DNA of 33,173 nucleotides from Thiomonas sp. (lineage in GTDB: Bacteria; Pseudomonadota; Gammaproteobacteria; Burkholderiales; Burkholderiaceae): contig DAIAZB010000399.1 in assembly GCA_027443745.1 (NCBI GenBank), forward strand, positions 1 through 33,173, written 5' to 3'. Below, one piece after another: positions 25,738 to 33,173 of the stretch (positions within the stretch are counted from its first letter, which is position 1; each line of letters starts with the position of its first letter). The notes below the pieces were generated by a model that had not been told where the DNA came from, did not search any database, and saw nothing but the letters and a program-made list of their open reading frames with translations. A program made the translations under genes and the position numbers.

Positions 25738-26070
25738 ACTGCCTGAAAGGCAGTAGGCCGATGCGAACGGATCTGGGGTTCGGTGCGGCCGCCTGTCAGG
25801 CGGGCACCGGAAGGACTCACCGCCTGAAGAGGCGGCGGCGGGGCAGGGCCCAGCGCGGATCTACGTGCGGGTCACGACCGCTAACGCCGGCTGTGCCGGA
25901 ACGCCTCAGAGGGCGGCTGTGGCCGGAAGCCACGAAGCGAATCGAGTATGGAACAAGGGGGCTGGATGGAAAAGACACCCCATCGCGCTGGCGCATGTTC
26001 ATCGGGCATGAATCGGCCAAAGGCAGCCGCGCCGCGTCAAAGGGGCGCGGCAGCTCTCGGTCTTGGACCG
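25738..26070 (+). ncRNA. candidate structured RNA or long structured leader
   Basis: At least eight hairpins crowd this gene-free stretch. They include ACTGCCT-GAA-AGGCAGT (25738-25754), a long stem TTCGGTGC..CCGCCT-GTC-AGGCGG-GCACCGGA with a 2-base bulge (25779-25811), CCGCCT-GAAG-AGGCGG (25820-25835) and CCGGC-TGT-GCCGG (25887-25899). Others are CGCCT-CAGA-GGGCG (25902-25915), GTGGC-CGGAA-GCCAC (25919-25933), GCCGCGCC/GGCGCGGC (26026-26051) and CGGTC-TTG-GACCG (26058-26070). T-G pairs in the second and fifth hairpins are allowed only if the plus strand is the RNA. Four hairpin tips share GCCT..AGGC-like ends. It may be a free RNA or the leader of the gene at 26159. No known RNA family is recognised. 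Confidence 0.5.
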
Positions 26071-26158
26071 GTTGCGCTTCGGGGTTGCCGCCTTCAGACC
26101 GCCGCTTGCTACGATTGCTACGTTTTCTCTGCTATCGCTATTGCCTGCAAGACGCCCT

Positions 26159-26740
26159 ATGGGAACCAACGCCAGCCCCGCTGTACTGCTTCGGCGCATC
26201 GCCCAGCTCGAAGCGGCCGTAAGACGACTGACCGAAGACCTGGAGAGCCTTCGAAGGGCGGTCAGCCGCCACGGGTTCGCCTCAAGCTTGGCCGGCGGCT
26301 TGCGATCGCAGGTGGCCCGGTCTCCGATTCCAACCGGGCTGGCCGGCGCTCTCGCGCGTGGGGAGGCAGCCAAGGTGCAATGGGTCAAGGAAGGGCTCGT
26401 CGTCCCTGGTGAACAACTCGCACGAGCCTGGGGCCTCACTAGGCAGGCGTTGAGGCCGGCAGCAGGTCGGGGCGAGGTCTTCGCCGTGAAGATCGGCAAT
26501 CGGCTTTTCTACCCCCAAGCGTTCTTGGCCCTGGACCGCCAAGCCGTGGCCACCGTGTGCCGCGCGCTGGGCGATCTCGACGCATCCGAAAAGATGATCT
26601 TCTGGCTGCGCGAGCATGGGGCGGTAGGAGGGAAGGGGATCGCCGCAGCCCTGGACGCAGGAACTGCGGTAGTCAAGGCGCAGCGGCTGGCTGCGGCCTG
26701 GGCGCGCGAGCGAGGAGGCGGGCGCGTCGTCGCTGCCTGA
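26159..26740 (+). CDS. uncharacterised protein with coiled coil and HTH-like region
   Basis: This 193-residue protein has a leucine-rich helical start (LLRRIAQLEAAVRRLTEDLE, residues 10-35) likely to form a coiled coil. A middle part, VVPGEQLARAWGLTRQALRP (about 93-112), looks like a helix-turn-helix, followed by VFAVKIGNRLFYPQAFLALD, a wing-like hairpin. The end (DASEKMIFWLREHGAVGGKG) loosely recalls ParS/MbcA-type Xre antitoxins, but no RES-domain toxin is next to it. The ATG at 26159 is preferred over an earlier in-frame start at 26063, which lies inside the hairpin region. A regulator or orphan antitoxin is possible. Confidence 0.65.
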   Translation: MGTNASPAVLLRRIAQLEAAVRRLTEDLESLRRAVSRHGFASSLAGGLRSQVARSPIPTGLAGALARGEAAKVQWVKEGLVVPGEQLARAWGLTRQALRPAAGRGEVFAVKIGNRLFYPQAFLALDRQAVATVCRALGDLDASEKMIFWLREHGAVGGKGIAAALDAGTAVVKAQRLAAAWARERGGGRVVAA

Positions 26741-26831
26741 GACCGTGGCATTCGACGCTCCGCTTCGAGCCGTCCAGCGACTCAAAGTGCGGGTGCGAAG
26801 TCGAGAGGCGCGCCGGCAGGCCTCACGCACA

Positions 26832-27959
26832 ATGGTCGGCATGAGCATTCGCAAGACGGCCAAGAAGACCGCGGTGGCGCATCGCGATTCGCGCTCGGGC
26901 GCGGCGGCGGACGTGCCCGTTGAGTCGGCGTTTGGCGAAGTGGTGGATCTGATTCGTGCTGCGCGCCAGCGCGCCCACCAGGCTGTGAATACTGAGCTCA
27001 TCGGCCTGTACTGGCAGATCGGCGAGTACATCAACGGCAAGCTGGCAGCGGCTGAGTGGGGCGAGGGCGTTGTGGACCGTCTGGCGCAGCACCTGGCACG
27101 CACGGAGCCGGGACTGCGTGGCTTCTCGGCCCAGAACCTGTGGCGCATGCGGCAGCTGTTCGAGACCTACCGCGACGCCCCAAAGCTCTCACCACTGGTG
27201 AGAGCCTTGCCCTGGACCCACAACCTCATCATCCTGGGCCAGTCGAAGCGTGCCGAGGAGCGCGAGTTCTACCTGCGCATGGCCGTGCAGCAGCGCTGGG
27301 GCAAGCGCGAGTTGGAGCGACAGATCCGCCTGGGAGCCTTTGAGCAGGCGGTGCTTGCGCCGGCAAAACTCTCACCAGCGGTGAGAGAAATCCACGGCGA
27401 GTCGGCGGCCACTGCTTTCAAGGACTCCTACGCGCTGGAGTTTCTGGAACTGCCAGCCGGCCACACTGAGGCCGACCTGCACCGCGGCTTGCTCGGCCGG
27501 CTTCAGATCTTCCTCATCGAGCTCGGGCGAGACTTCTGCTTCGTCGGCTCGGAGTTCCCGCTGCAGGTGGGCGGGCGCGACTTCGCGCTCGACCTGCTGT
27601 TCTTCCACCGCGGCCTGAACTGCCTTGTGGCCATCGAGCTGAAGGTGGACCGTTTCGAGCCCGAGCACCTGGGCAAGCTGAACTTCTACCTGGAAGCGCT
27701 GGACCGTGACGTGCGCAAACCGCACGAGAACCCGGCCATCGGGGTGCTGCTGTGCGCCTCCAAGGACAGCGAGGTGGTGGAGTACGCGCTGAGTCGATCG
27801 CTATCGCCTGCGCTCGTCGCGCAATACCAGACCCAGTTGCCCGACAAGCAACTGCTGGCAGCCAAGCTGCATGAGTTCTACAACCTGAACGAGCCAGTCG
27901 CAGATACGCGCGAGGGTCGGAATCGACAGCGTGCGCGGAAGGCCGGCAAGAAGAAATAG
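26832..27959 (+). CDS. DUF1016 (YhcG) family PD-(D/E)XK nuclease
   Basis: This 375-residue protein has the DUF1016 amino domain (about residues 35-175: LIGLYWQIGEYINGKLAAAE, LRGFSAQNLWRMRQLFETYR, LPWTHNLIILGQSKRAEERE). The nuclease half follows, with Asp254 in FALDLLFFHRG and Glu269-x-Lys271 in LVAIELKVDRFEPEHLGKLN, the PD-(D/E)XK site. The length matches YhcG relatives, which are spread by plasmids and islands and act in unknown nucleic-acid processing or defence. An ATG at 26841 is an equally good start. The tail is Lys/Arg-rich. It lies 91 bases past the unknown 193-residue gene in the same direction, so the two may be co-transcribed. Confidence 0.9.
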   Translation: MVGMSIRKTAKKTAVAHRDSRSGAAADVPVESAFGEVVDLIRAARQRAHQAVNTELIGLYWQIGEYINGKLAAAEWGEGVVDRLAQHLARTEPGLRGFSAQNLWRMRQLFETYRDAPKLSPLVRALPWTHNLIILGQSKRAEEREFYLRMAVQQRWGKRELERQIRLGAFEQAVLAPAKLSPAVREIHGESAATAFKDSYALEFLELPAGHTEADLHRGLLGRLQIFLIELGRDFCFVGSEFPLQVGGRDFALDLLFFHRGLNCLVAIELKVDRFEPEHLGKLNFYLEALDRDVRKPHENPAIGVLLCASKDSEVVEYALSRSLSPALVAQYQTQLPDKQLLAAKLHEFYNLNEPVADTREGRNRQRARKAGKKK

Positions 27960-28190
27960 TCGGCAGTGAGACGCCGACCCGAAGGAGCGGGCCGAGTGCG
28001 ACACTGTTGGCCCATTCGTTGACGTGGAGTAGCTGCGGACGTGAGCGGTCAGCCGCTTCGCCGCGGCGAGTGTCGGCGGCCGCCAGCAGGGGCGGCTCAC
28101 AATGCCGGCTTCCTTGGCATGGACAAGAATCCGCGCGGCACATATGGCCGGCTTTGCGCGCAGCCTCCACCGCAAAAACATCAGGCGGGC

Positions 28191-29711
28191 TCAAGCCACC
28201 GAGCGCTTGGACAAAGCACGATTGAGGAGTTTCCTGAAGTCATCCCTGTCACGCGCGCTCCGGCTTTCCTCCCGGAACTCCAATCGATCCTCGGTCGTAT
28301 CTCGCAGGTTCGCTCTGACTTGAGCGACCGCCGAGGGGCTCAATCCATCGATGATGGCAACCGGGTGTGCGCCGTCATAGTCGGCGCAGAAGACGTAGAA
28401 CCCGGTCTCGCGATGCGTCTGCAGAAGCCCCTTGTAGGCAGGAACCGCCGCGCACCAGAGGCTGTTGCCATCGATGCCTACGCGGTGGACCAAGATCGAG
28501 GTGTGCTGGTCAAGTAGATCACCGGTCCTGGTGAAACGCCATGGCCCGTCTTGCACGATCAAGATCTCGTCTGATCGCTCGTCGAGCATCCTCGCCTTGA
28601 CGTCTACGGGCAGCCCGATTCCAAACAGTGCAGCGATCGCGTCGGTTGACTCTGGCTTCACGCCAGCGACACGCGCCAAGACCTCCCCCTCGGCTTCAGA
28701 TCGACTCACCGGATAGACCGCAACCTGTCGTTCATCGAATGACCGTCGCGCCGTGTCCCGCGAAGGCTCGTGCAACGTGTAGATGGGAACGTAGTCCGGC
28801 GCCGTGATGCCGTAGTGACTTTCGAGCACGATGCCAGCCCAGCCTGCCACCCAAACCTTGGGGCCGCGAGTGAACAGGTCAGCGACTGCATCGATAGCGT
28901 CAGCATGAAACGCGCATATCTCGTCATCCTTGCTGACGTACCAAGGTTGCAGCAGGCGCGCACTGAATTCACCGTGCGGAGCCGCCAGGTGATTCCAACT
29001 CGTGGCGCCCAGGGCCGCCGCAGCGACAGCCTGCACGGTCGCGGTGTCGGGCTGCAGCTTGGAACACGCCGCGCACAACATCCTGGCCGACTGCAGCCAT
29101 TCAAGGGGGATCGGATGGTGCGCCATCCGTTCACGGAACTCCTTCATCTCATGCCCGCCTCGAGATTCAACCGCTCCGAGGACCGAAAGGCCGGGCCACC
29201 TGCGCGCTCGTTTGATCAACTCGGCATCCGTGTCAGCTGACTTCCTGAGACCCGTGATGGTGCTCAATGCACGCTTGCGGAGTTCCGGCGATACGTAGGC
29301 AGCCGGGAGCGGCAGCAAGGTGGCGAGCAATTCCTCGCCGACGAAGAGTCGCAGCGTACGCGCCGCCCCATCGCACTCCACCCGACTTGGCAGACTGCGA
29401 TTGCTCTCGCAGGCACGGAGCAAGACAGCCAGCCCATCAGACCAGGACGCAGCGCAGGCGACCGTATCTCCCTCATCGTCCAGATGTCGCCCTGCCGGGG
29501 TGTACCGGATGATGAACCAGTCCGGAACGGACTTCGAACCGCTGAGAATCGCGTCGGCAACCATGAAGTCGGCCTCATTGAAGAAGACCTCGGCCTTCTC
29601 GTGCCATTGCGGCCCCAAAGCACCCTTGACGTCGCCGAGCAGCGGCTCAAGACGAACGCACATCTCGTCCCAGCGGCCGGCCGGGAAGTTTTGAAGAAGC
29701 GGGGAGTTCAT
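28191..29711 (-). CDS. uncharacterised 506-residue protein
   Basis: The start at ATG 29711 follows CGAGGT; an earlier ATG at 29903 would overlap the divergent gene. The first half (WDEMCVRLEPLLGDVKGALG, VPDWFIIRYTPAGRHLDDEG) is mixed alpha/beta. Near residues 220-270 the pattern ARMLCAACSKLQPDTATVQA followed by ALGATSWNHLAAPHG resembles the short helical motif ending in SWN-L-A seen in several plasmid-borne glyoxalase-like or hypothetical proteins. No catalytic motif, signal peptide or membrane segment is evident, and the carboxyl end is basic. It is divergent from the DUF6035 gene and shares its 190-base promoter region. Function unknown. Confidence 0.8.
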   Translation of the reverse strand: MNSPLLQNFPAGRWDEMCVRLEPLLGDVKGALGPQWHEKAEVFFNEADFMVADAILSGSKSVPDWFIIRYTPAGRHLDDEGDTVACAASWSDGLAVLLRACESNRSLPSRVECDGAARTLRLFVGEELLATLLPLPAAYVSPELRKRALSTITGLRKSADTDAELIKRARRWPGLSVLGAVESRGGHEMKEFRERMAHHPIPLEWLQSARMLCAACSKLQPDTATVQAVAAAALGATSWNHLAAPHGEFSARLLQPWYVSKDDEICAFHADAIDAVADLFTRGPKVWVAGWAGIVLESHYGITAPDYVPIYTLHEPSRDTARRSFDERQVAVYPVSRSEAEGEVLARVAGVKPESTDAIAALFGIGLPVDVKARMLDERSDEILIVQDGPWRFTRTGDLLDQHTSILVHRVGIDGNSLWCAAVPAYKGLLQTHRETGFYVFCADYDGAHPVAIIDGLSPSAVAQVRANLRDTTEDRLEFREESRSARDRDDFRKLLNRALSKRSVA

Positions 29712-29901
29712 GCAATACCTCGAGTAGAAGTGGGCATTGCGGTGTGCACCTTGCCGCGCCCAGTTCACGAGGTACCAAGCGGGGAGTCTCAGTGGCCCTG
29801 GTTTACCTTCCGCGGAGAGCGGGTGCACGGCAGGCTCGGGCAGCCGGGGAGAATGGTAGCTCACGTGAGGAACGCCAGGCAAGTCCTGGTGCATTGAAGC
29901 C
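29712..29901. promoter_or_regulatory. divergent promoter region of the 506-residue unknown and the DUF6035 gene
   Basis: This 190-base gap between divergent genes must hold both promoters. No clear -35/-10 pair or strong palindrome was seen. The inverted CTCACGTGAG (29861-29870) is a perfect 10-bp palindrome 31 bases before the DUF6035 start and might be an operator. Confidence 0.35.
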
Positions 29902-31350
29902 ATGCAACCGCCATCGGGTCCAAGCCCTCAGCAGACCGTCAGGCTGGCCATCGACAGCCAGACCAGCGAACTCGTCCCCGCTGAGACGCTGCTGGCCATG
30001 CCCGAAGACGAGTTCAGCGGCCTGCGGCGAGAGGCGATGGAGGCACGTGTCGACCGGCGCAAAGGTGGCAAGGCCGTCCGCTACCAGTGCGCGATCTGCA
30101 AGCTTCCCCTGTACCTCTCACGACGCAGAACCGGGGCACAGAACCGCTGGTTCGTGCACGACGGCAAGTCCCACGGCTGCCCCTGGTACGAGGGAAATCG
30201 TCTGGCGCCGGAGCAGATCAAGGCCCTCGTGTACCGAGGTCAGCAGGAGGGCCGCGAGCACCGTGAACTGAAGGAATACATCGCGCACTGGCTCCGGCAA
30301 GATCCGCAAGCCTCCGATGTGAATTGCGAGCAGACAACCTTCAGCGAGGTGGTCAAGGGCGAGTGGCGCCGGCCGGACGTCAAGTGCCTGTACGTTGGCG
30401 TGAAGTTGGTCTTCGAGATACAGCTGTCGTACACGTTCCTGTCGGACGTGATCGCACGCGATGCGTTCTATCGCCGAGAGAAGACCTTCGTGATCTGGGT
30501 TTTCGCTAAGTTCGATCGCAGCCGTGCTGCGGTGACGGACGAGGCGTTCTTCAACAGGCGCAACCTGTTCGTGATCGACGCGGAGGCAAGGCAACACACG
30601 GGCGAGCGATTGGCGCTGACGTTCAGTGGCTATCACCAGGTGCCGACTCTGGACGACAACTGGCGGTGGCGCGACACCTGGCAGGCAACGCCGATCGGCA
30701 TGGCCGACTTGAAGCTACCAACCGACACGTGGCGGCCCTACTTCTTCGACTACGAAGCGCGACGAAGGCAGATCGAGCACGAAAGAATCGAGGCGTCTAG
30801 AGCGGAGCAGGCGAGACAGTGGGACGCAGGGATTGCGGAATATCGGGAAGCCGCACTGCGCTACTTTGCAAGCGACCACCGAGAAACGGAACGCCGAGCA
30901 CTTGTGGCGGTTGTCGACAAGTTGGAGGAGAACACGGCATGGCACCCTGGCTACGAGGGCCTGCGTGAGTCACGGTTCTACGGATACCACGGCGTCCTGG
31001 CCGTGCTGCTATCGATCCAGATCGGAAAGTCGGTCAGCTACAGCCCGCAGTTGTCTGTGTTCCAGGTCATCGAGGCTGGTCTTCGAACCGCTAGCCGAGT
31101 GGGACTGCACGCCTATGCGATTCTGTACCTTTGGGCCTACAAGACGTACAGGCCGGCCATGCCTGAGAAACAACGCAAATGGCTCATCGACTACGCCCGC
31201 AAGATCAAGCTGTCCTTCGCCAAAGGAGAGTCGGTCTACCGCCGCGACACCTCGTTCGATGAAGCGATTGAGGTGCTGTTCCCGGAACTCGGAGAGCATC
31301 TGACCAGCACGTTCGGTACCGATCTGATGGATGACGAAGACGCCGGGTAG
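29902..31350 (+). CDS. DUF6035/CoiA-like predicted nuclease
   Basis: This 482-residue protein has an amino-terminal zinc-finger-like pattern: Cys63-x2-Cys66 (YQCAICKLPLYL) with His86, His91 and Cys93 (HDGKSHGCPW). It then has a PD-(D/E)XK-like core with Asp159 (WRRPDVKCLY) and Glu172-x-Gln174 (VFEIQLSYTF), as in CoiA competence proteins and the DUF6035 family. A long helical part (about 290-330, rich in Arg, Glu and Gln) and a carboxyl region of unknown fold follow. It probably cuts or processes DNA. Relatives are common in accessory regions, so a defence or DNA-uptake role is plausible but unproven. Confidence 0.78.
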   Translation: MQPPSGPSPQQTVRLAIDSQTSELVPAETLLAMPEDEFSGLRREAMEARVDRRKGGKAVRYQCAICKLPLYLSRRRTGAQNRWFVHDGKSHGCPWYEGNRLAPEQIKALVYRGQQEGREHRELKEYIAHWLRQDPQASDVNCEQTTFSEVVKGEWRRPDVKCLYVGVKLVFEIQLSYTFLSDVIARDAFYRREKTFVIWVFAKFDRSRAAVTDEAFFNRRNLFVIDAEARQHTGERLALTFSGYHQVPTLDDNWRWRDTWQATPIGMADLKLPTDTWRPYFFDYEARRRQIEHERIEASRAEQARQWDAGIAEYREAALRYFASDHRETERRALVAVVDKLEENTAWHPGYEGLRESRFYGYHGVLAVLLSIQIGKSVSYSPQLSVFQVIEAGLRTASRVGLHAYAILYLWAYKTYRPAMPEKQRKWLIDYARKIKLSFAKGESVYRRDTSFDEAIEVLFPELGEHLTSTFGTDLMDDEDAG

Positions 31351-31413
31351 CATGAACGGCCGGTCCAGCAAACCACCAATCAAGGCCGTTGAACTGAAGT
31401 GCTGACAACAGAG

Positions 31414-31671
31414 ATGACCACGGCTCAGGTGCCGGCTGTGTATCGACGCCTTGCGACCGCGATTGGGCCGGAGCATTGGCAAGGGGCAGTCGCCAGGCAG
31501 GAGGCAGCGATTCGCTCGAACCACTTCCTGCGCGACTACCTTCGTTCCGAGTACACCATCGCGTACCAACTGGACAAGCTGCGAGTCCTGGTTGCTGCAC
31601 ATGGCGACGTCCCGCTGCAGGCCTGCAACGACCGTTCCATCTTTCCGGCGATGGGCATAGCAGCACAGGTT
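31414..31671 (+). pseudogene. 5' part of an unknown gene split by an IS701 element
   Basis: The frame starts at ATG 31414 (or GTG 31399), 63 bases after the DUF6035 gene. It reads MTTAQVPAVYRRLATAIGPE, then YLRSEYTIAYQLDKLRVLVA, and reaches AMGIAAQVL at the insertion point. With the IS removed and one CTAG kept, it would continue AQVLGV in frame past 33168, so the gene was intact before insertion. The product is helical and not recognised. Position and direction suggest it was in an operon with the DUF6035 gene, perhaps as its partner. Confidence 0.6.
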
Positions 31672-31675
31672 CTAG
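31672..31675. repeat. target-site duplication CTAG, left
   Basis: CTAG directly precedes the left inverted end of the IS701 element and is repeated at 33165-33168 after the right end. Confidence 0.88.
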
Positions 31676-33164
31676 TCTTACTGTGTTATCAAAATCAAGG
31701 CATTATTCGCACTTCTTCAAGCAAGATGTGAGCCTTGATGGAAGATTTGCGAGAGTTTGAGCGGTATATGGCGCACTTGAGTGCGGGCCTGGGGCACTTG
31801 GATCGACACGCTGGGTTGCGAGGATATTGCACCGGCCTGATGGCGCCGCTCAAGCGCAAGAGTGTGGAGCCGATGGCGGCGCACCTGGCGCCAGCCGCCA
31901 CGCGGTCGCGACACCAATCACTGCACCACTTCGTGGCCGATGCTGCTTGGTCCGACGAGCAGATGCTGTTGCGGGTGGCCCAGTGGGTCGTGCCGGCGAT
32001 GGACTTCAGCGACGGTGGTTGGTGGATCATTGACGACACCGGTTTTCCCAAGCAGGGTCGGCACTCGGTGGGCGTGGCCCGGCAGTACTGCGGCATGCTG
32101 GGCAAGCAGGACAACTGCCAAGTGGCCGTTAGCGTGACCTTGGCCTGCCAGACGGGCAGCCTGCCCGTGGCCTGGCAGCTGTACCTGCCCAACGAATGGG
32201 CCGACGACATCGTGCGGCGTGAGAAGGCCGGCGTGCCGCAAGCCGTGGAGTTCGCCACCAAGCCGGCGATTGCGCTGACCCAGATCGAGCATCTGATGAG
32301 CCAAGGCGCGCCCAAGCACTGTGTACTGGCCGATGCGGGCTATGGCGTGGACACGGCATTTCGCGAACGCCTGAGCGAGTTGGGCTTGACCTATGTGGTG
32401 GGCGTGACGGGCCAAGTCACGGTGTGGCCGCCAGGGCACGCACCGCTGCCGCCCGAGCCGTACAGCGGTCGCGGCGCGGTGCCCACGCGCCAGCGTTTGG
32501 GCGACGCGGCGCAGCAGCGCCCGCTGTCGATCAAGGAACTGGCGTTTGGCCTGAAGCCCTCGCAATGGCACACGCTCGAATGGCGCGAAGGCACCAACTT
32601 CACGCTACGCTCGCGCTTCGCTCGGGTTCGCGTGCGCGCGGCCCATCGCGATCACAAGCGCACGCAGATGCGTCCTGAGCAGTGGGTTCTCATCGAGTGG
32701 CCCGAAGGCCACCGCGAGCCGATGAAGTACTGGTTGTCCACGCTGCCTGAGGACGTGTCGCTGCAGCGCATGGTCTTTGAAGCCAAGATGCGCTGGCGCA
32801 TCGAGCGCGACTACCAAGACCTCAAACAGGAACTGGGCTTGGGCCACTACGAGGGAAGAGGCTGGCGCGGGTTCCATCACCACGCGAGCTTGAGCATCGC
32901 GGCGTACGGGTTCTTGATGGCACAGCAACTTCGGCATCCTGATGGTGCCGGCAAAAAAAACTCCGCCCGACGTACCAAGGACGGCGCGCAACCTGCCCTA
33001 CCCACGCATTACAAACCTCGCGGCAGCCCAGCGCACGCAGCGCCACGTCCCCTCGTCCATCACGACCTTGCGGCTGCTTATCGCCGCCGCCTTGCTCAAC
33101 ACGCTGCCCCGATGCCCCTGTTGCCTGCGCTTGAACGCAAGGCTACGCTTGTGACACAGTAAGA
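31676..33164 (+). mobile_element. IS701-family insertion sequence
   Basis: The 1489-bp element begins TCTTACTGTGTTATCAA and ends with the inverted counterpart (TCTTACTGTGTCACAAG on the other strand). It is flanked by the 4-bp direct repeat CTAG at 31672-31675 and 33165-33168, the target preferred by this family. It carries one transposase gene. Clean duplications indicate a fairly recent insertion. Confidence 0.92.
31738..33162 (+). CDS. IS701-family transposase, carboxyl end probably frameshifted
   Basis: This DDE transposase has Asp99/Asp100 in GGWWIIDDTGFPKQGRHS, Asp199 in CVLADAGYGVD and Glu356 in RWRIERDYQDLKQELGLGHY, so the catalytic triad is complete. ATG 31738 is the likely start. 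The core matches IS701 relatives (SVGVARQYCGMLGKQDNCQV). After PTHYKPRGSPA, near 33030, the family-like ending TQRHVPSSITTLR..LPRCPCC is found in another frame ending at 33154. The present frame gives an unrelated tail to 33162. This points to a small indel late in the gene. An A8 run at 32954-32961 is another possible slippage point. The element may still move if the tail is dispensable. Confidence 0.88.
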   Translation: MEDLREFERYMAHLSAGLGHLDRHAGLRGYCTGLMAPLKRKSVEPMAAHLAPAATRSRHQSLHHFVADAAWSDEQMLLRVAQWVVPAMDFSDGGWWIIDDTGFPKQGRHSVGVARQYCGMLGKQDNCQVAVSVTLACQTGSLPVAWQLYLPNEWADDIVRREKAGVPQAVEFATKPAIALTQIEHLMSQGAPKHCVLADAGYGVDTAFRERLSELGLTYVVGVTGQVTVWPPGHAPLPPEPYSGRGAVPTRQRLGDAAQQRPLSIKELAFGLKPSQWHTLEWREGTNFTLRSRFARVRVRAAHRDHKRTQMRPEQWVLIEWPEGHREPMKYWLSTLPEDVSLQRMVFEAKMRWRIERDYQDLKQELGLGHYEGRGWRGFHHHASLSIAAYGFLMAQQLRHPDGAGKKNSARRTKDGAQPALPTHYKPRGSPAHAAPRPLVHHDLAAAYRRRLAQHAAPMPLLPALERKATLVTQ

Positions 33165-33168
33165 CTAG
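33165..33168. repeat. target-site duplication CTAG, right
   Basis: This is the second copy of the CTAG duplication. The five bases after it (GAGTC) restore the reading frame of the interrupted gene. Confidence 0.88.
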
Positions 33169-33173
33169 GAGTC

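Noticed and set aside
24026..25756. Plus-strand 576-codon frame opposite the methylase domain
   Set aside because: Antisense shadow caused by third-position GC; no recognisable domain.
25738..26070. CsrA-sequestering RNA of the CsrB type
   Set aside because: Only one hairpin (25919-25933) has GGA in its loop; the other loops are GAA, GTC, GAAG, TGT and CAGA.
26159..26740. Antitoxin of a RES-Xre toxin-antitoxin pair
   Set aside because: Similarity is loose and no RES toxin gene is adjacent; kept as an unknown protein.
32954..32961. Programmed frameshift at the A8 run of the IS701 transposase
   Set aside because: The reading frame stays family-like for about 20 residues past the run (to PTHYKPRGSPA), so the break is later, near 33030.

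Overview
The window looks like part of a large, mobile, high-GC replicon (megaplasmid or chromid) from a betaproteobacterium of the order Burkholderiales. The grounds are the codon use, a ParA-ParB-Rep_3 replication and partition block with iterons and parS-like palindromes, Bug-type solute receptors and IS21/IS701 elements. A tRNA gene and a tRNA-like remnant sit at the left edge. That would fit the end of a plasmid tRNA island such as the one reported for Methylibium petroleiphilum, but the species cannot be fixed from sequence alone.

Layout. 1-347: minus-strand tRNA-Ile(GAU), a shortened tRNA-like element and the 3' end of an unknown gene. 348-3905: a long IS21-family element with four translationally linked genes (zinc-ribbon protein, istA, istB, small orf), about 33-bp inverted ends and a perfect 40-bp palindrome. 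It sits in an older IS21 remnant (3906-4384), which itself truncates an FGGY sugar-kinase gene (4385-4865). 4890-12464: a minus-strand catabolic cluster with LysR regulator, alpha/beta hydrolase, Bug receptor, FAD monooxygenase (frameshifted), fumarylacetoacetase-type hydrolase (frameshifted), two-domain extradiol-type dioxygenase, ACMSD-like amidohydrolase and GlcG-like protein. A GntR/FCD regulator is divergent at 12574-13272. The set reads as an aromatic-acid degradation route: decarboxylation, hydroxylation, ring cleavage, hydrolysis. Two frameshifts suggest decay or assembly error.

13646-20576 is the replicon-maintenance core: a large tyrosine recombinase, three GTGGTAC palindromes (probable parS), parB and parA on the minus strand, an origin with four 22-bp iterons plus DnaA boxes, and a Rep_3 initiator. 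20645-25624 encodes a 1659-residue adenine-methylase/helicase fusion of the N12/DarB-like kind, ending at a strong terminator shared with the end of rep.

25625-26158 has no convincing gene but is packed with hairpins whose wobble pairs favour the plus strand. It is the best candidate here for an undescribed structured RNA or long leader. Beyond it lie an uncharacterised HTH-like protein, a DUF1016 (YhcG) PD-(D/E)XK nuclease, a 506-residue unknown, a DUF6035/CoiA-like predicted nuclease, and a small unknown gene split by an IS701-family element flanked by CTAG duplications. This right part resembles a defence or plasmid-accessory island.
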